Source: an uncultured Eubacteriales bacterium
GTDB lineage: Bacteria; Bacillota; Clostridia; Oscillospirales; CAG-272
DNA: 64,000 nucleotides
NCBI GenBank assembly: GCA_934796165.1
Contig: CAKVOU010000002.1
Coordinates: 186,001 to 250,000, forward strand
Direction of reading: 5' to 3'
Part shown: positions 53,385 to 62,127 of the stretch, piece by piece
Numbering within the stretch: position 1 is the stretch's first letter
Layout of the letters: every line of letters begins with the position of its first letter
The notes under the pieces: generated by a model
The model's database searches: none
What the model saw: only the letters and a program-made list of their open reading frames with translations
Told to the model about the DNA's origin: nothing
Translations under genes and position numbers: made by a program

Positions 53385-54572
53385 TCAGTATGCTTTTTTC
53401 TGTGCTTCTTCCTCCCGCCTGACAAACGGGATCAGGTCTTCCCGGAGGAATCCGAGCGCGCGTTTTCTCATCGCCTCGCCCCAGCGGTCGCCCTTAAGCA
53501 TACTTGCGCAGGCACGGAACCAGGCAAGCGGGCGGAGCCATTTTGCGTCGGGGCAGATTTCTTCCGCTTCTTCGATCGTATCGCATCCGAAATAGCCGCG
53601 GAAGAATTTGTTCCAGATCTCGGTCACTTCCTCGGTCGGCATCTTGTAAAAAGCGTAATATTCCTCGGCGGGTGCGGCGTACACCATGGAAAACAGGATC
53701 CGGGAAATATCAAACATCGGGGTCCCCGTGGACAATTCGCCCATGTCGATCAGGCAACATTCGCCGTCCTGCACCATAATGTTGTTGACGTTCAGGTCGC
53801 CGTGAATACAGGTGTCCTTCTCCGGCACCAAATCCAGGAAACGGTGAAGCATGGCGCGCTCCCCGTCCGTGATCCCCGTGATGTTTTCAATGTCCGCGCG
53901 GTTGATGTCCTTGAAGGACGGGATCTCGGGGTCATGCGTATGGATTGCGTGTACCTTCTTGCAGGTATCGACGTACATCGCCACATATTCGTCCAGCTTT
54001 GTCCGGTCGGCGCGGATGAGTTCTCCCAGCGTTTTGGAGCGGATCAGTTCATACACAACGCCCCGTCTGCCGTTTGCCTCCACAATGTCGTAAGAAATCG
54101 CGGTCGGGATTCCCATGACAAACGCTTTTTTGGAAAGCGCCTTTTCGTGCTCAATAAATGCGGGATCGGTATTCCCGTAATACAGCTTAATGATGGTTTC
54201 GTCGTCAATACGGTAACACTCGCCGCACGCACCGCGACCGATCACCTCGCACCCGTCCACGCTGATTTTCCGGCAAGCAGGAGTAATCTCCATGATCTCC
54301 GAAAAGCCCGTCATGTCGAACACATCCATCACTTCACTGTTTGCGCCCGTAATGCGGAACGACTTCCCGCCGCAACGCTTTTTCAGGCTGAGAATAACGC
54401 GCAGACCCGCGCTGGATATGTATTCAAGCTCCGAGACGTCAAGTACGACCTCTTCCGCATCTCCCGGCAGTGCCGAGACCGCCTCGCCGAACCCGGCGGC
54501 ATTGGCGGAATTGACGCTTCCCGTGACGGAAGCAATTGTTTTTTCTTTCTGAATGTCAATGGTTACCTGCAT
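53385..54572 (-). CDS. STAS domain-phosphotransferase (APH/choline-kinase fold) fusion
   Basis: 395 residues. Residues 1-100 are a STAS domain of anti-sigma antagonist type (ELEYISSAGLRVILSLKKR, with the phosphorylatable Ser, and MTGFSEIMEI). Residues 105-395 are a kinase-like fold: GRGACGECYRIDDETIIKLYY (nucleotide loop and Lys), CIHGDLNVNNIMVQDG (Brenner motif with catalytic Asp) and CLIDMGE (metal Asp). The fusion is intact. It may respond to or act on a small-molecule or regulatory partner; the substrate is unknown. Confidence 0.85.
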   Translation of the reverse strand: MQVTIDIQKEKTIASVTGSVNSANAAGFGEAVSALPGDAEEVVLDVSELEYISSAGLRVILSLKKRCGGKSFRITGANSEVMDVFDMTGFSEIMEITPACRKISVDGCEVIGRGACGECYRIDDETIIKLYYGNTDPAFIEHEKALSKKAFVMGIPTAISYDIVEANGRRGVVYELIRSKTLGELIRADRTKLDEYVAMYVDTCKKVHAIHTHDPEIPSFKDINRADIENITGITDGERAMLHRFLDLVPEKDTCIHGDLNVNNIMVQDGECCLIDMGELSTGTPMFDISRILFSMVYAAPAEEYYAFYKMPTEEVTEIWNKFFRGYFGCDTIEEAEEICPDAKWLRPLAWFRACASMLKGDRWGEAMRKRALGFLREDLIPFVRREEEAQKKAY

Positions 54573-55116
54573 AGCTGTCTCTCCTTTTACAAAATACCGT
54601 CTCCACGGTTTCCCTCAGTTCCCTGTACATCGGAAGGTCAGAAAGCGGTGCGAGCGCTTCCACACAGCCGCGGTACAGCCATTCCTGCTGTTCCCTGCCG
54701 CACTTGAAGCGTTCAAAAACCGCCTCGCCCCGCTCCAGTCCCTCTTTGATATCGCGGAGATTGGACAACTTGTCGGCACAAACGAGCATGGCGCATTGCC
54801 TGTCACAACCCGCCAGCGCACGCAGATCCGCTTGCTTCCGGTCTTTCCAGGAAAGCGATTTGTCCTCCGTGTCAAACAGGACCAGCCGCAGGACCTCCTT
54901 GCCGAACTGTTTCTCCAACTCCTCCGGCAGGACCCCGCCGTCCTCAATGGCGTCGTGCAGAAGTCCCGCACTGATGAGACTGTCATCTGCCCCGTTTTTC
55001 GCAAGCTCGATCGCCACGGAAAACGGGTGCGCAAGATACGGCTTTCCATCCTTGCGAGTCTGCCCCGCGTGCACCCGCATCGCGAGCAGAAACGCGCGAT
55101 TTACTGTATCTGTCAT
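54556..55116 (-). CDS. HD-domain (RelA/SpoT-hydrolase-like) protein
   Basis: 186 residues from ATG 55116; the longer frame has no site. AFLLAMRVHAGQTRKDGKPYLAHPFSVA, AGLLHDAIEDGG (HD) and VCADKLSNLRDI match the guanosine-polyphosphate hydrolase domain of the RelA/SpoT class, without the synthetase. It overlaps the STAS-kinase start by 17 bp, so both are coupled. Possible small alarmone hydrolase; a different nucleotide substrate is also possible. Confidence 0.85.
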   Translation of the reverse strand: MTDTVNRAFLLAMRVHAGQTRKDGKPYLAHPFSVAIELAKNGADDSLISAGLLHDAIEDGGVLPEELEKQFGKEVLRLVLFDTEDKSLSWKDRKQADLRALAGCDRQCAMLVCADKLSNLRDIKEGLERGEAVFERFKCGREQQEWLYRGCVEALAPLSDLPMYRELRETVETVFCKRRDSYAGNH

Positions 55117-55278
55117 CCCTGACCTCACCGTCAATATAATCCTTCCATCTGTAATCTGCGGAAAAACTCTGCCGAGGCAGAGAGCGCGATCCGGCATTTC
55201 AGAGGGAGCCGCATCTCCCCGTCGGTGATCCCGCCGCCGGCATCCGGTCGGGGACCTTTCCGATTCCGCACCGCCTCC

Positions 55279-55308
55279 ATTATAGCATAAAAAAGCGTAA
55301 ATATGCAA
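55279..55308 (-). promoter_or_regulatory. Promoter of the HD/STAS-kinase operon
   Basis: Minus-strand TTGCAT (55308-55303), 18-bp spacer, TATAAT (55284-55279). Confidence 0.6.
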
Positions 55309-55387
55309 CAGATAACGGATTTTTTCCGGGTCCGTCGCCCGGGAATTCCGTTCGGGATCTGCGCCCCGGATACAGAGGATCCGCCGG

Positions 55388-56140
55388 TCACACCGTTTGT
55401 TTCACTCCGGCGAGCGAAAGAAACTTTTTGTCGGACTGGATTGCCTGCGTCAGAAACGTTCCGTTCCGGAACAGTGCATAGGTCGTTACGGGCGAGGGAA
55501 CATTCTGCGCGGACTCTTTATTTGTGATGTGGATCACCCGGAGCGGGATACCGTGTTCCCGGGCAGCCGCCTGCACTCTCGGCACCCAGTAATAAGTAAA
55601 CGGGCACTGGTCGGTATAATACAGGACAAAGCCCTCCCCGTCCGCCTTCGGATGCCTTGCGCACTCCCTGAATTCCGGCGGACGGGCATCCGCTTCCAGT
55701 GGCAGATACATCAGCGTTATTCCGCAGTCCGACGTATCCGCAACCCGGAAGCCCTTATGCACCAGATATTTCGGGTCGGAAAGAAATTCTCTCTTTCTGC
55801 CCTCGGCGGAAAGAATACAGATCCCTCTTTTTCCTTGCTCCACGGCGTCGCGGATACACGCCGAGAGAAGATCATTGGAATATCCGTGCCCTTTCATCGA
55901 ACCGGCGATCCAGAGGCAGTTGATGTACAGATACCCGGCGGCTCTGATCGGGACCCACGCATTCTCGGCAGGGAGATACTCGATAAAGCACTTGCCGCGC
56001 TCCCGGCTCCGATAAAAAACCAGCCCCTCTTCAAACCGTTCCTTCAGCCATTCCTTTTTTGCGACACCCTGCTTGCCCGACATGGCACAACAGATATGCT
56101 CCTTGTCAATGTTTTCTCCGGTGATTCTGATGTAGTCCAT
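55388..56140 (-). CDS. GNAT-type acetyltransferase with YoaP-like C-terminal domain
   Basis: 250 residues from ATG 56140 with AAGGAG upstream. Residues 1-150 form the GNAT fold (INCLWIAGSMKGHGYSNDLL is the acetyl-CoA loop, QGKRGICILS). Residues 165-250 are the YoaP-like region (YYTDQCPFTYYWVPRVQAAARE, with a Cys in a thioredoxin-like position, and ESAQNVPSPVTTYALFRNGTFLT). Function of this family is unknown; a role in modifying a thiol or small toxic compound is possible. Confidence 0.85.
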   Translation of the reverse strand: MDYIRITGENIDKEHICCAMSGKQGVAKKEWLKERFEEGLVFYRSRERGKCFIEYLPAENAWVPIRAAGYLYINCLWIAGSMKGHGYSNDLLSACIRDAVEQGKRGICILSAEGRKREFLSDPKYLVHKGFRVADTSDCGITLMYLPLEADARPPEFRECARHPKADGEGFVLYYTDQCPFTYYWVPRVQAAAREHGIPLRVIHITNKESAQNVPSPVTTYALFRNGTFLTQAIQSDKKFLSLAGVKQTV

Positions 56141-56363
56141 TCCGTTGCTCCTTTTGCACTTTCGCTGGTCCTGTGCGTATTTGTGATTTTCCGTTGGCGG
56201 AATCCTTGTTGATTCCGGGAGAACATGACCCGGAAAATCGTCCGCCACCTGCATCGTTGTCCGGTTGACGTTCCGGCTGCCCTTTTCCCGGATCACCGTC
56301 ATGTGTCCGTTGTTACATCGGAATCGGTCTGTGCGCCAACGTCCGCTGACCCCGCCTGTCTTT

Positions 56364-56392
56364 ATTATACCTACCGAACGGTCGGCTGTCAA
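56364..56392 (-). promoter_or_regulatory. Promoter of the YoaP-like gene
   Basis: Minus-strand TTGACA (56392-56387), 17-bp spacer, TATAAT (56369-56364). The spacer contains CCGA-CCGT-TCGG, a short inverted repeat that may be an operator. The leader is about 215 bases long. Confidence 0.75.
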
Positions 56393-56518
56393 TCGATTTC
56401 AAAAACGCCGATAACAGGGGCATAAATGTGACAGAAATTGCACCCAAACCTCATTTTGAGGATGGGTGCAACCGCCATGGGGCAGGAACACAAACGCAAG
56501 GTGTCCGAAACAGGTACC

Positions 56519-57037
56519 TCAGCGTTTTTCATATCTTCTCCCGGTCAGCACCGCGCCCGCGACAGCGCCCGCAAGCAAAAACGGCGCGACTCTGACAAAC
56601 AGGTATTCAAAAGAATGATAAACCGTGCCGAGGACGGCAGTCTCCGGGTCGGACAGATCCCACGAAAGATAGGGACTGCCGAGCGCCGCCAGAATGAGAA
56701 ACACGGCGGCGGTCAATGCGGCAAGCGAGAGCATCAGAATATGAAGCGTTTTCCGTTTCGTCTCCTTTTGCCGCGCCAGTTGCAGATTCATTGTCTCCAG
56801 CTTTTCCGAAATGCTCTGAAGCGCATCTGCCGCAGGCGGGGCGACCGTTTCCCCGAGCAGGGTACTGACCGGTGTCTCCAGTACCTCCGACAGGCGAAGC
56901 AGCAGGTCGGCATCCGGCACGGACAAGCCCTGCTCCCATTTGGAAACGGTCTGCCGCACCACCGAGAGGCGGACGGCAAGCTCCTCCTGCGTAAGTCCCT
57001 TTGCTTTTCTCATGGCTCTGATATTTTCGTTCAGCAT
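56519..57037 (-). CDS. XRE-family regulator with C-terminal membrane segments
   Basis: 172 residues from ATG 57037 (GGAGGAG upstream). HTH: IRAMRKAKGLTQEELAVRLSVVRQTVSKWEQGLSVPDADLLLRLSEVL. Residues about 110-130 and 147-165 are hydrophobic segments, so the regulator is membrane-tethered. Such proteins commonly regulate a neighbouring membrane function. Target unknown. Confidence 0.88.
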   Translation of the reverse strand: MLNENIRAMRKAKGLTQEELAVRLSVVRQTVSKWEQGLSVPDADLLLRLSEVLETPVSTLLGETVAPPAADALQSISEKLETMNLQLARQKETKRKTLHILMLSLAALTAAVFLILAALGSPYLSWDLSDPETAVLGTVYHSFEYLFVRVAPFLLAGAVAGAVLTGRRYEKR

Positions 57038-57067
57038 CGGATTCTCCTCCTTCCGGGTTCTGCCTTT

Positions 57068-57096
57068 ATGATACCGTAACCCGCATAAAAAATCAA
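57068..57096 (-). promoter_or_regulatory. Promoter of the XRE gene
   Basis: Minus-strand TTGATT (57096-57091), 17-bp spacer, TATCAT (57073-57068). Confidence 0.65.
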
Positions 57097-57158
57097 GCAA
57101 CGCAGAAGAACATTGCGCAATTCCGTCATTTTTCCCCGGAACGTGACTCCCCGGTGCG

Positions 57159-57214
57159 TTTAACGTCGATTTAACACAGCGCCGCTTTTGGATTTAACAT
57201 AGGGAAGTTATACT
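57159..57214 (+). promoter_or_regulatory. Pho-box array and promoter of the Na/Pi cotransporter
   Basis: TTTAAC at 57159, 57170 and 57193, -10 TATACT at 57209-57214. Spacings 11, 23 and 16 bp match those before pstS and the HD-phoB-phoR operon. Confidence 0.8.
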
Positions 57215-57348
57215 AAATCCATATGAAATCCGTAACCCGTTTTTTACATAAGAACAACAATTCCGGCGGGACTATGCCGCCGGGGGAGCACCGGTGAAGT
57301 ATCGCCGTGCCCTTCCCGGCATCCCGCATACGGAAGAGAGGAAACGCA

Positions 57349-59103
57349 ATGAGTATATTTGACGTACTGACCCTTTTGTGCGGGCTTGCCCTGTTTCTTT
57401 ACGGCATGGAGCTGATGGGCGACGCCCTTAAAAAGAGCGCGGGAAGCCGTCTCAAGGTCATTCTCGGAAAAATGACCTCCACTCCCTTCAAGGGATTTCT
57501 TCTCGGGCTTGGCGTAACAGCGGTGATTCAGTCCTCCTCGGCGACTACCGTCATGGTCGTCGGCTTTGTCAACTCCGGCACCATGACGCTCCTGCAGGCG
57601 GTCGGGGTCATCATGGGTGCCAACGTCGGCACCGCGGTCACCTCGTGGCTGACGGCTATGTCCGGACTGGATGGCGGCGCGTCGGTCTCCGCCGCGCTGC
57701 AGTGGCTCAAGCCGTCCTCCTGGATGCCGGTCCTTGCCCTCATCGGCATCTGCCTTGTCATGTTTGTGAAACGCGGCAGAAAAAAGGACATCGGCGTGAT
57801 CCTGCTCGGCTTCTCCATCCTGATGGTCGGCATGGATCTGATGGGCGGCGCGGTCTCCGGGCTCCGGGACAGCGAGGCTTTCCGCTCGATCCTCACCATG
57901 TTTGAAAATCCCATCCTCGGCGTTCTGGCGGGTCTCATTCTGACAGCAATCGTACAGTCCTCCTCCGCGTCGGTCGGTATTCTGCAATCGCTGACCGTGA
58001 CGGGCGCGATTACCTACGGTGCGGCGATTCCGATCATCATGGGGCAGAACATCGGCACCTGCGTCACGGCGCTGATCTCATCGGTCGGTGCCAACAAGAA
58101 CGGCAAGCGTGCCGCGCTCGTACATCTATATTTCAATATCATCGGCGTTGTGTTCTGGCTTTCCGCGTTCTATATCTGCAACGGTATCTTCCGTTTCCCG
58201 TTTGTCTCGCAGGCGATTGATATGTGGGGCGTTGCCTTCGTACACACCGTCTTCAAGATTCTGTCCGTTCTGCTCATCGCGCCCTTCTCCCGTCAGTTGG
58301 TCAGGCTCGCAGCCATTTCCGTCCCGGAAAGGAAGGGGCGGGAGGAGGTCAACCTGCTGGACGAACGCCTGCTTGACACCCCTGCCATTGCAGTGGAACG
58401 CGCAGAGGAGGTCACACGGAAGATGGCGAACCTTTCCCGCGATGCCCTGCTCCGCTCCATGAAGCTCCTTTCGGAATACCGTGCGGAGGAAGCGGAGGCA
58501 GTCCGGACGATGGAAGAACAGGCGGATGAGCTGGAGGATACCGTCGGCACCTATCTGGTCAAGCTGTCCGCCCGCAGTATGGACGAGAGCGACAGCCACG
58601 AAATTACCAAGCTGCTCCACCTTATCGGCGATTTTGAGCGCATCTCCGACCATGCGGTGAACATTGTGGAATCCGCCGAGGAAATGCGGGACAAGAAGCT
58701 GACCTTCTCCGCAGAAGCAAAGCGGGAAATCTCGGTCATGATCGACGCGATTACCGAAATTCTGACGCTGGCGACCGACTCGTTCGTCAAGAACGACCTG
58801 CACGCCGCCTCCCTCGTTGAACCGCTCGAGCAGGTGGTGGACGGACTGCGCGATCAGATCAAGCTCAACCACATTCTCCGGCTCAAAAAGAGCGAATGCA
58901 CCATTGAACACGGCTTTGTGCTCTCCGACCTGCTCACCAACTTTGAGCGCGTCTCGGACCACTGCTCCAACATCGCAGGCTGTGTCATTGAAATTGCCGA
59001 GCATGACGCGCTGGATATGCACCGTTACCTCGACGCCGTCAAGGCGGGCGGCGAGGATTTCACGCAGCACTATCAGGAATACAAACACAAGTACGCGCTC
59101 TGA
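57349..59103 (+). CDS. Na+/phosphate cotransporter (NptA type) with PhoU domain
   Basis: 584 residues from ATG 57349 (AGAGAGGAAACGCA upstream). Two inverted repeats with QSSSATTVMVVGFVNSGTMTL and QSSSASVGILQSLTVTGAI are the signature of the family; NVGTAVTSWLTA and NIGTCVTALISS accompany them. About nine membrane segments lie in residues 1-335. Residues 365-575 are two PhoU-type helical bundles (HLIGDFERISDHAVNIVESAEE, LLTNFERVSDHCSNIAG) on the cytoplasmic side. The Pho boxes indicate induction under phosphate limitation. There is no separate phoU in the window. Confidence 0.93.
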   Translation: MSIFDVLTLLCGLALFLYGMELMGDALKKSAGSRLKVILGKMTSTPFKGFLLGLGVTAVIQSSSATTVMVVGFVNSGTMTLLQAVGVIMGANVGTAVTSWLTAMSGLDGGASVSAALQWLKPSSWMPVLALIGICLVMFVKRGRKKDIGVILLGFSILMVGMDLMGGAVSGLRDSEAFRSILTMFENPILGVLAGLILTAIVQSSSASVGILQSLTVTGAITYGAAIPIIMGQNIGTCVTALISSVGANKNGKRAALVHLYFNIIGVVFWLSAFYICNGIFRFPFVSQAIDMWGVAFVHTVFKILSVLLIAPFSRQLVRLAAISVPERKGREEVNLLDERLLDTPAIAVERAEEVTRKMANLSRDALLRSMKLLSEYRAEEAEAVRTMEEQADELEDTVGTYLVKLSARSMDESDSHEITKLLHLIGDFERISDHAVNIVESAEEMRDKKLTFSAEAKREISVMIDAITEILTLATDSFVKNDLHAASLVEPLEQVVDGLRDQIKLNHILRLKKSECTIEHGFVLSDLLTNFERVSDHCSNIAGCVIEIAEHDALDMHRYLDAVKAGGEDFTQHYQEYKHKYAL

Positions 59104-59134
59104 TGCGTTTTCCGGGATGATAAAGAACAGTCGG

Positions 59135-59171
59135 GACCGCCGACCGGGTATCCGGTCGGCGGTCTTTTTTT
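59135..59171 (+). terminator. Terminator after the Na/Pi cotransporter gene
   Basis: 13-bp stem GACCGCCGACCGG with its complement, loop GTAT, seven Ts. Confidence 0.94.
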
Positions 59172-59186
59172 GTCTTCCGGAATCCG

Positions 59187-59242
59187 TTTTACAAACTTTT
59201 AACCCAAACGGGATTTCGGATTTAACCCGCGCCCTGTATGAT
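59187..59242 (+). promoter_or_regulatory. Pho-box array and promoter of pstSCAB
   Basis: TTTTAC at 59187, TTTAAC at 59198 and 59221, -10 TATGAT at 59237-59242. Same 11/23/16 geometry as the other two Pho promoters. Confidence 0.82.
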
Positions 59243-59307
59243 ACGGGTGTACCCGAAAGAAAAAAGAAAGGATCCGGCGAATGTCACCGCCGGAAAGGAA
59301 CCCATTT

Positions 59308-60183
59308 ATGAAAACCATGAAGAAAATACTTGCAGTCGCACTTGCGCTGGTCTGCGCACTTGCCGTCTTTGCCTCCTGCGGGAAGACGGATGACGGCGGA
59401 AAGCAGAGCCGGAAGATTCAGGTCATCACCCGTGAGGAAGGCTCCGGCACCAGAAGCGCATTCACCGAGCTGCTCGGCATCGTCGATGCAGACAAGAAAG
59501 ACGCAATCACCCAGAACGCAGAATCCACCTCCTCCACCGCAGTCATGATCACCACGATGGAAGGCAGCAAAAACGCGATCGGCTTCATCTCGCTCGGCTC
59601 ACTCGGCTCCACCGTCAAGGCACTGTCCGTGGACGGCGTGGCTCCGACGGTCGAAAACATCAAGAACGGCTCCTACAAGGTCCAGCGTCCCTTCAACATC
59701 TGCTATCAGGAAGGCAAGCTCACCGACCTCGCAAAGGATTTCATTTCCTACATTGAAAGCGCAGAGGGTCAGGGCATCATCGCAAAGGGCGGATACATCG
59801 CCGTGAACGAAAGCGCTCCCGCTTACACAAAGAAGGACGGGCTCTCCGGCAAGGTCACGCTGGCAGGCTCCACCTCGGTCTCTCCCATCATGATGAAGAT
59901 CGCCGACGCGTACAAGAAGATCAACCCGAACGTCAGCGTGGAAATCCAGGAATCCGGTTCCGGTGCGGGCATTACCTCCGCAACCGAGGGTGCATGCGAT
60001 ATCGGCATGTCCTCCCGCGCTCTCAAGGATTCCGAGCTCAAGGTTCTGACATCCCGGACCATCGCGCAGGACGGCATCGCTGTCATCGTCAACAAGAACA
60101 ACAGCGTCTCGAACCTGACCGCGGCACAGATCAAAGACATTTTTCTCGGCAACCTGACCGACTGGTCCGACCTCAGCAAATAA
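59308..60183 (+). CDS. pstS: Phosphate-binding lipoprotein PstS, circularly permuted order
   Basis: 291 residues. Lipobox ends at Cys 24 (VFASC). The binding motifs appear in reverse order from classic PstS. The usual C-terminal part comes first: ITREEGSGTRSAF, then AIGFISLGSL and NGSYKVQRPFNICY. Then follows the usual N-terminal part: GKVTLAGSTSVSPIMMKIADAYK, IGMSSRALKDSE, QDGIAVIVNKNN and the end AAQIKDIFLGNLTDWS. Both phosphate loops are present, so binding should be kept. It is the first gene of the operon. Confidence 0.92.
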   Translation: MKTMKKILAVALALVCALAVFASCGKTDDGGKQSRKIQVITREEGSGTRSAFTELLGIVDADKKDAITQNAESTSSTAVMITTMEGSKNAIGFISLGSLGSTVKALSVDGVAPTVENIKNGSYKVQRPFNICYQEGKLTDLAKDFISYIESAEGQGIIAKGGYIAVNESAPAYTKKDGLSGKVTLAGSTSVSPIMMKIADAYKKINPNVSVEIQESGSGAGITSATEGACDIGMSSRALKDSELKVLTSRTIAQDGIAVIVNKNNSVSNLTAAQIKDIFLGNLTDWSDLSK

Positions 60184-60360
60184 CCGATAACAAGAGGGAC
60201 GGCGGGAATCCTCCGTTCCTCTTTGGCAGTTTTCAAAAAAGTACCGCCGTTCCGGGCGTGTGACCGCAGAAAAGCGGTACCCGGGAAACGGCAGTCCCCG
60301 ACGGACGCAGTCCTTCCGAAAGAACCGCCCGCCGGTACCGGTCCGAAAGGAGTTTCACTT

Positions 60361-61215
60361 ATGCAAGCAAAAGCCATCCGGGAAAAAGCCATGAGGGCTG
60401 TGTTCCTCGTTTGCGCGTGCGTGTCCATTCTGTGTGTCGCCATGATCCTGTTCTTCCTGCTCTGGAACGGAATCCCTTCGATCCGTGAGGTCGGGTTCTT
60501 TCAGTTTCTCGGCGGCAAGGTCTGGCGTCCGTCCGCCGATTCCTACGGAATCCTGCCCATGATTGTCGGCAGTATCTGTGTGACCGCAGGTGCCATGATC
60601 GTCGGCGTTCCGCTGGGACTGTTCGCGGCGGTGTTCCTCGCGCGCTTCTGCTCCAAAGGCATCTACCGCGTCCTGCGTCCTGCCGTGGAACTGCTTGCAG
60701 GCATTCCCTCCGTCGTGTACGGCTTCTTCGGGCTGAAATTTCTCGTCCCACTCATCCAGAACCTGACCGACGGCACCGGTAAGGGCATCCTCACCGCGTC
60801 GATCCTGCTCGGTTTCATGATCCTGCCGACCATCATCATGGTCACCGAATCCGCGCTCCGCGCGGTCCCGGAAACCTATAACGAGGGTGCGCTCGCACTT
60901 GGGGCGACCCCCGAACGCTCGGTCTTTTCGGTCATTCTGCCCGCCGCAAAATCCGGTACGCTTGCCGCCGTCATTCTCGGCGTCGGGCGTGCGATCGGCG
61001 AAACCATGGCGGTCGCCATGGTCGCGGGCAACCAGACGCTGTTCCCGACCAGCATTCTCTCGGGCGTGCGTACCCTGACCTCCAGCATCGTTCTGGAAAT
61101 GGGCTACGCGGGCGGACTGCACCGCGGCGTGCTCATCGGCATCGGCATCGTACTGTTCGTGCTGATTCTCTTCATCAACCTCTGCTTTTCCCTTGTCAAA
61201 CGAAAGGAGCGTTAA
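60361..61215 (+). CDS. pstC: Phosphate ABC transporter permease PstC
   Basis: 284 residues from ATG 60361 (GAAAGGAG nine bases upstream). Six membrane segments; the motifs YGILPMIVGSICVTAGAMIVGVPLGL, LAGIPSVVYGFFGLK, and the EAA loop ALALGATPERSVFSVILPAAKSG are typical of PstC. Second gene of pstSCAB; the 177-bp gap after pstS shows no gene or terminator. Confidence 0.95.
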   Translation: MQAKAIREKAMRAVFLVCACVSILCVAMILFFLLWNGIPSIREVGFFQFLGGKVWRPSADSYGILPMIVGSICVTAGAMIVGVPLGLFAAVFLARFCSKGIYRVLRPAVELLAGIPSVVYGFFGLKFLVPLIQNLTDGTGKGILTASILLGFMILPTIIMVTESALRAVPETYNEGALALGATPERSVFSVILPAAKSGTLAAVILGVGRAIGETMAVAMVAGNQTLFPTSILSGVRTLTSSIVLEMGYAGGLHRGVLIGIGIVLFVLILFINLCFSLVKRKER

Positions 61216-61221
61216 TCCATC

Positions 61222-62127
61222 ATGACCGGTTCTGTTCAGAAACCCGAAAACTTCACCGCCGTCGCAATCGGACAGGCGGGCGCAAAAATGGCAAAGAAGC
61301 ACCGCCACACCGGCTCCCGTATTCTGCGCGGACTTGTCTGGCTCTCCGGCGCGCTGGTTGCCGCCTTCTTCCTGCTGCTCGTCGGATTCATTCTGATCAA
61401 GGGGATTCCGAACCTCAAGCCTTCGCTCTTTTCCCTTGAATTCAACAGTGAAAACGTCTCCATGCTGCCCGCCATCTTCAACACACTCGAGGTCATCGCG
61501 CTGACTCTCCTGCTCGCGGTACCGCTCGGCGTCGGCGCGGCGGTGTATCTGACCGAATACGCAAAGCGAGGTTCAAAGCTGGTCAAGGTCATCCGCATGA
61601 CCACCGAAACGCTCCAGGGCATCCCCTCCATCGTGTACGGTCTGTTCGGCTTCATCGTGTTCGTCATCACCCTGCACTGGAGTTACTCCATGCTGGCGGG
61701 CATTCTGACCATGACGGTCATGGTGCTCCCCATCATCATCCGCACGACGGAGGAAGCCATCCTCGCCGTCCCGGATTCTTTCAGAGAAGCGAGCTTCGGG
61801 CTTGGTGCGGGAAAGGTCCGCACCGTCTTCCGCGTCATTCTTCCCGCGGCAATGCCCGGCATTCTCTCCGGCGTGATCCTTGCAACCGGCCGTGTTGCCG
61901 GGGAAACCGCCGCCCTCATCTTCACGGCGGGAACGGCAGGCAACTTCACGGGCAATCCCATGAACTCCGCCCGCACGCTCGCGGTGCATCTGTACAGCCT
62001 GTGGAACGAGGGGCTCTACACGAACGAAGCGTATGCAACCATGGTCGTCCTGCTTGTCATGGTCGTCCTCATCAACGCGCTCTCGGACTTCGTATCAAGA
62101 AAGCTGGTAAAGCATTATGGCAACTGA
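61222..62127 (+). CDS. pstA: Phosphate ABC transporter permease PstA
   Basis: 301 residues, 6 bp after pstC. Blocks PAIFNTLEVIALTLLLAVPLGVGAAVYLTEYA, LQGIPSIVYGLFGFIVFV, RTTEEAILAVPDSFREASFGLGAGKVRTVFRVILPAAMPGILSG (EAA loop) and RVAGETAALIFTAGTAGNF identify PstA. About 40 extra N-terminal residues are cytoplasmic. Confidence 0.96.
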   Translation: MTGSVQKPENFTAVAIGQAGAKMAKKHRHTGSRILRGLVWLSGALVAAFFLLLVGFILIKGIPNLKPSLFSLEFNSENVSMLPAIFNTLEVIALTLLLAVPLGVGAAVYLTEYAKRGSKLVKVIRMTTETLQGIPSIVYGLFGFIVFVITLHWSYSMLAGILTMTVMVLPIIIRTTEEAILAVPDSFREASFGLGAGKVRTVFRVILPAAMPGILSGVILATGRVAGETAALIFTAGTAGNFTGNPMNSARTLAVHLYSLWNEGLYTNEAYATMVVLLVMVVLINALSDFVSRKLVKHYGN

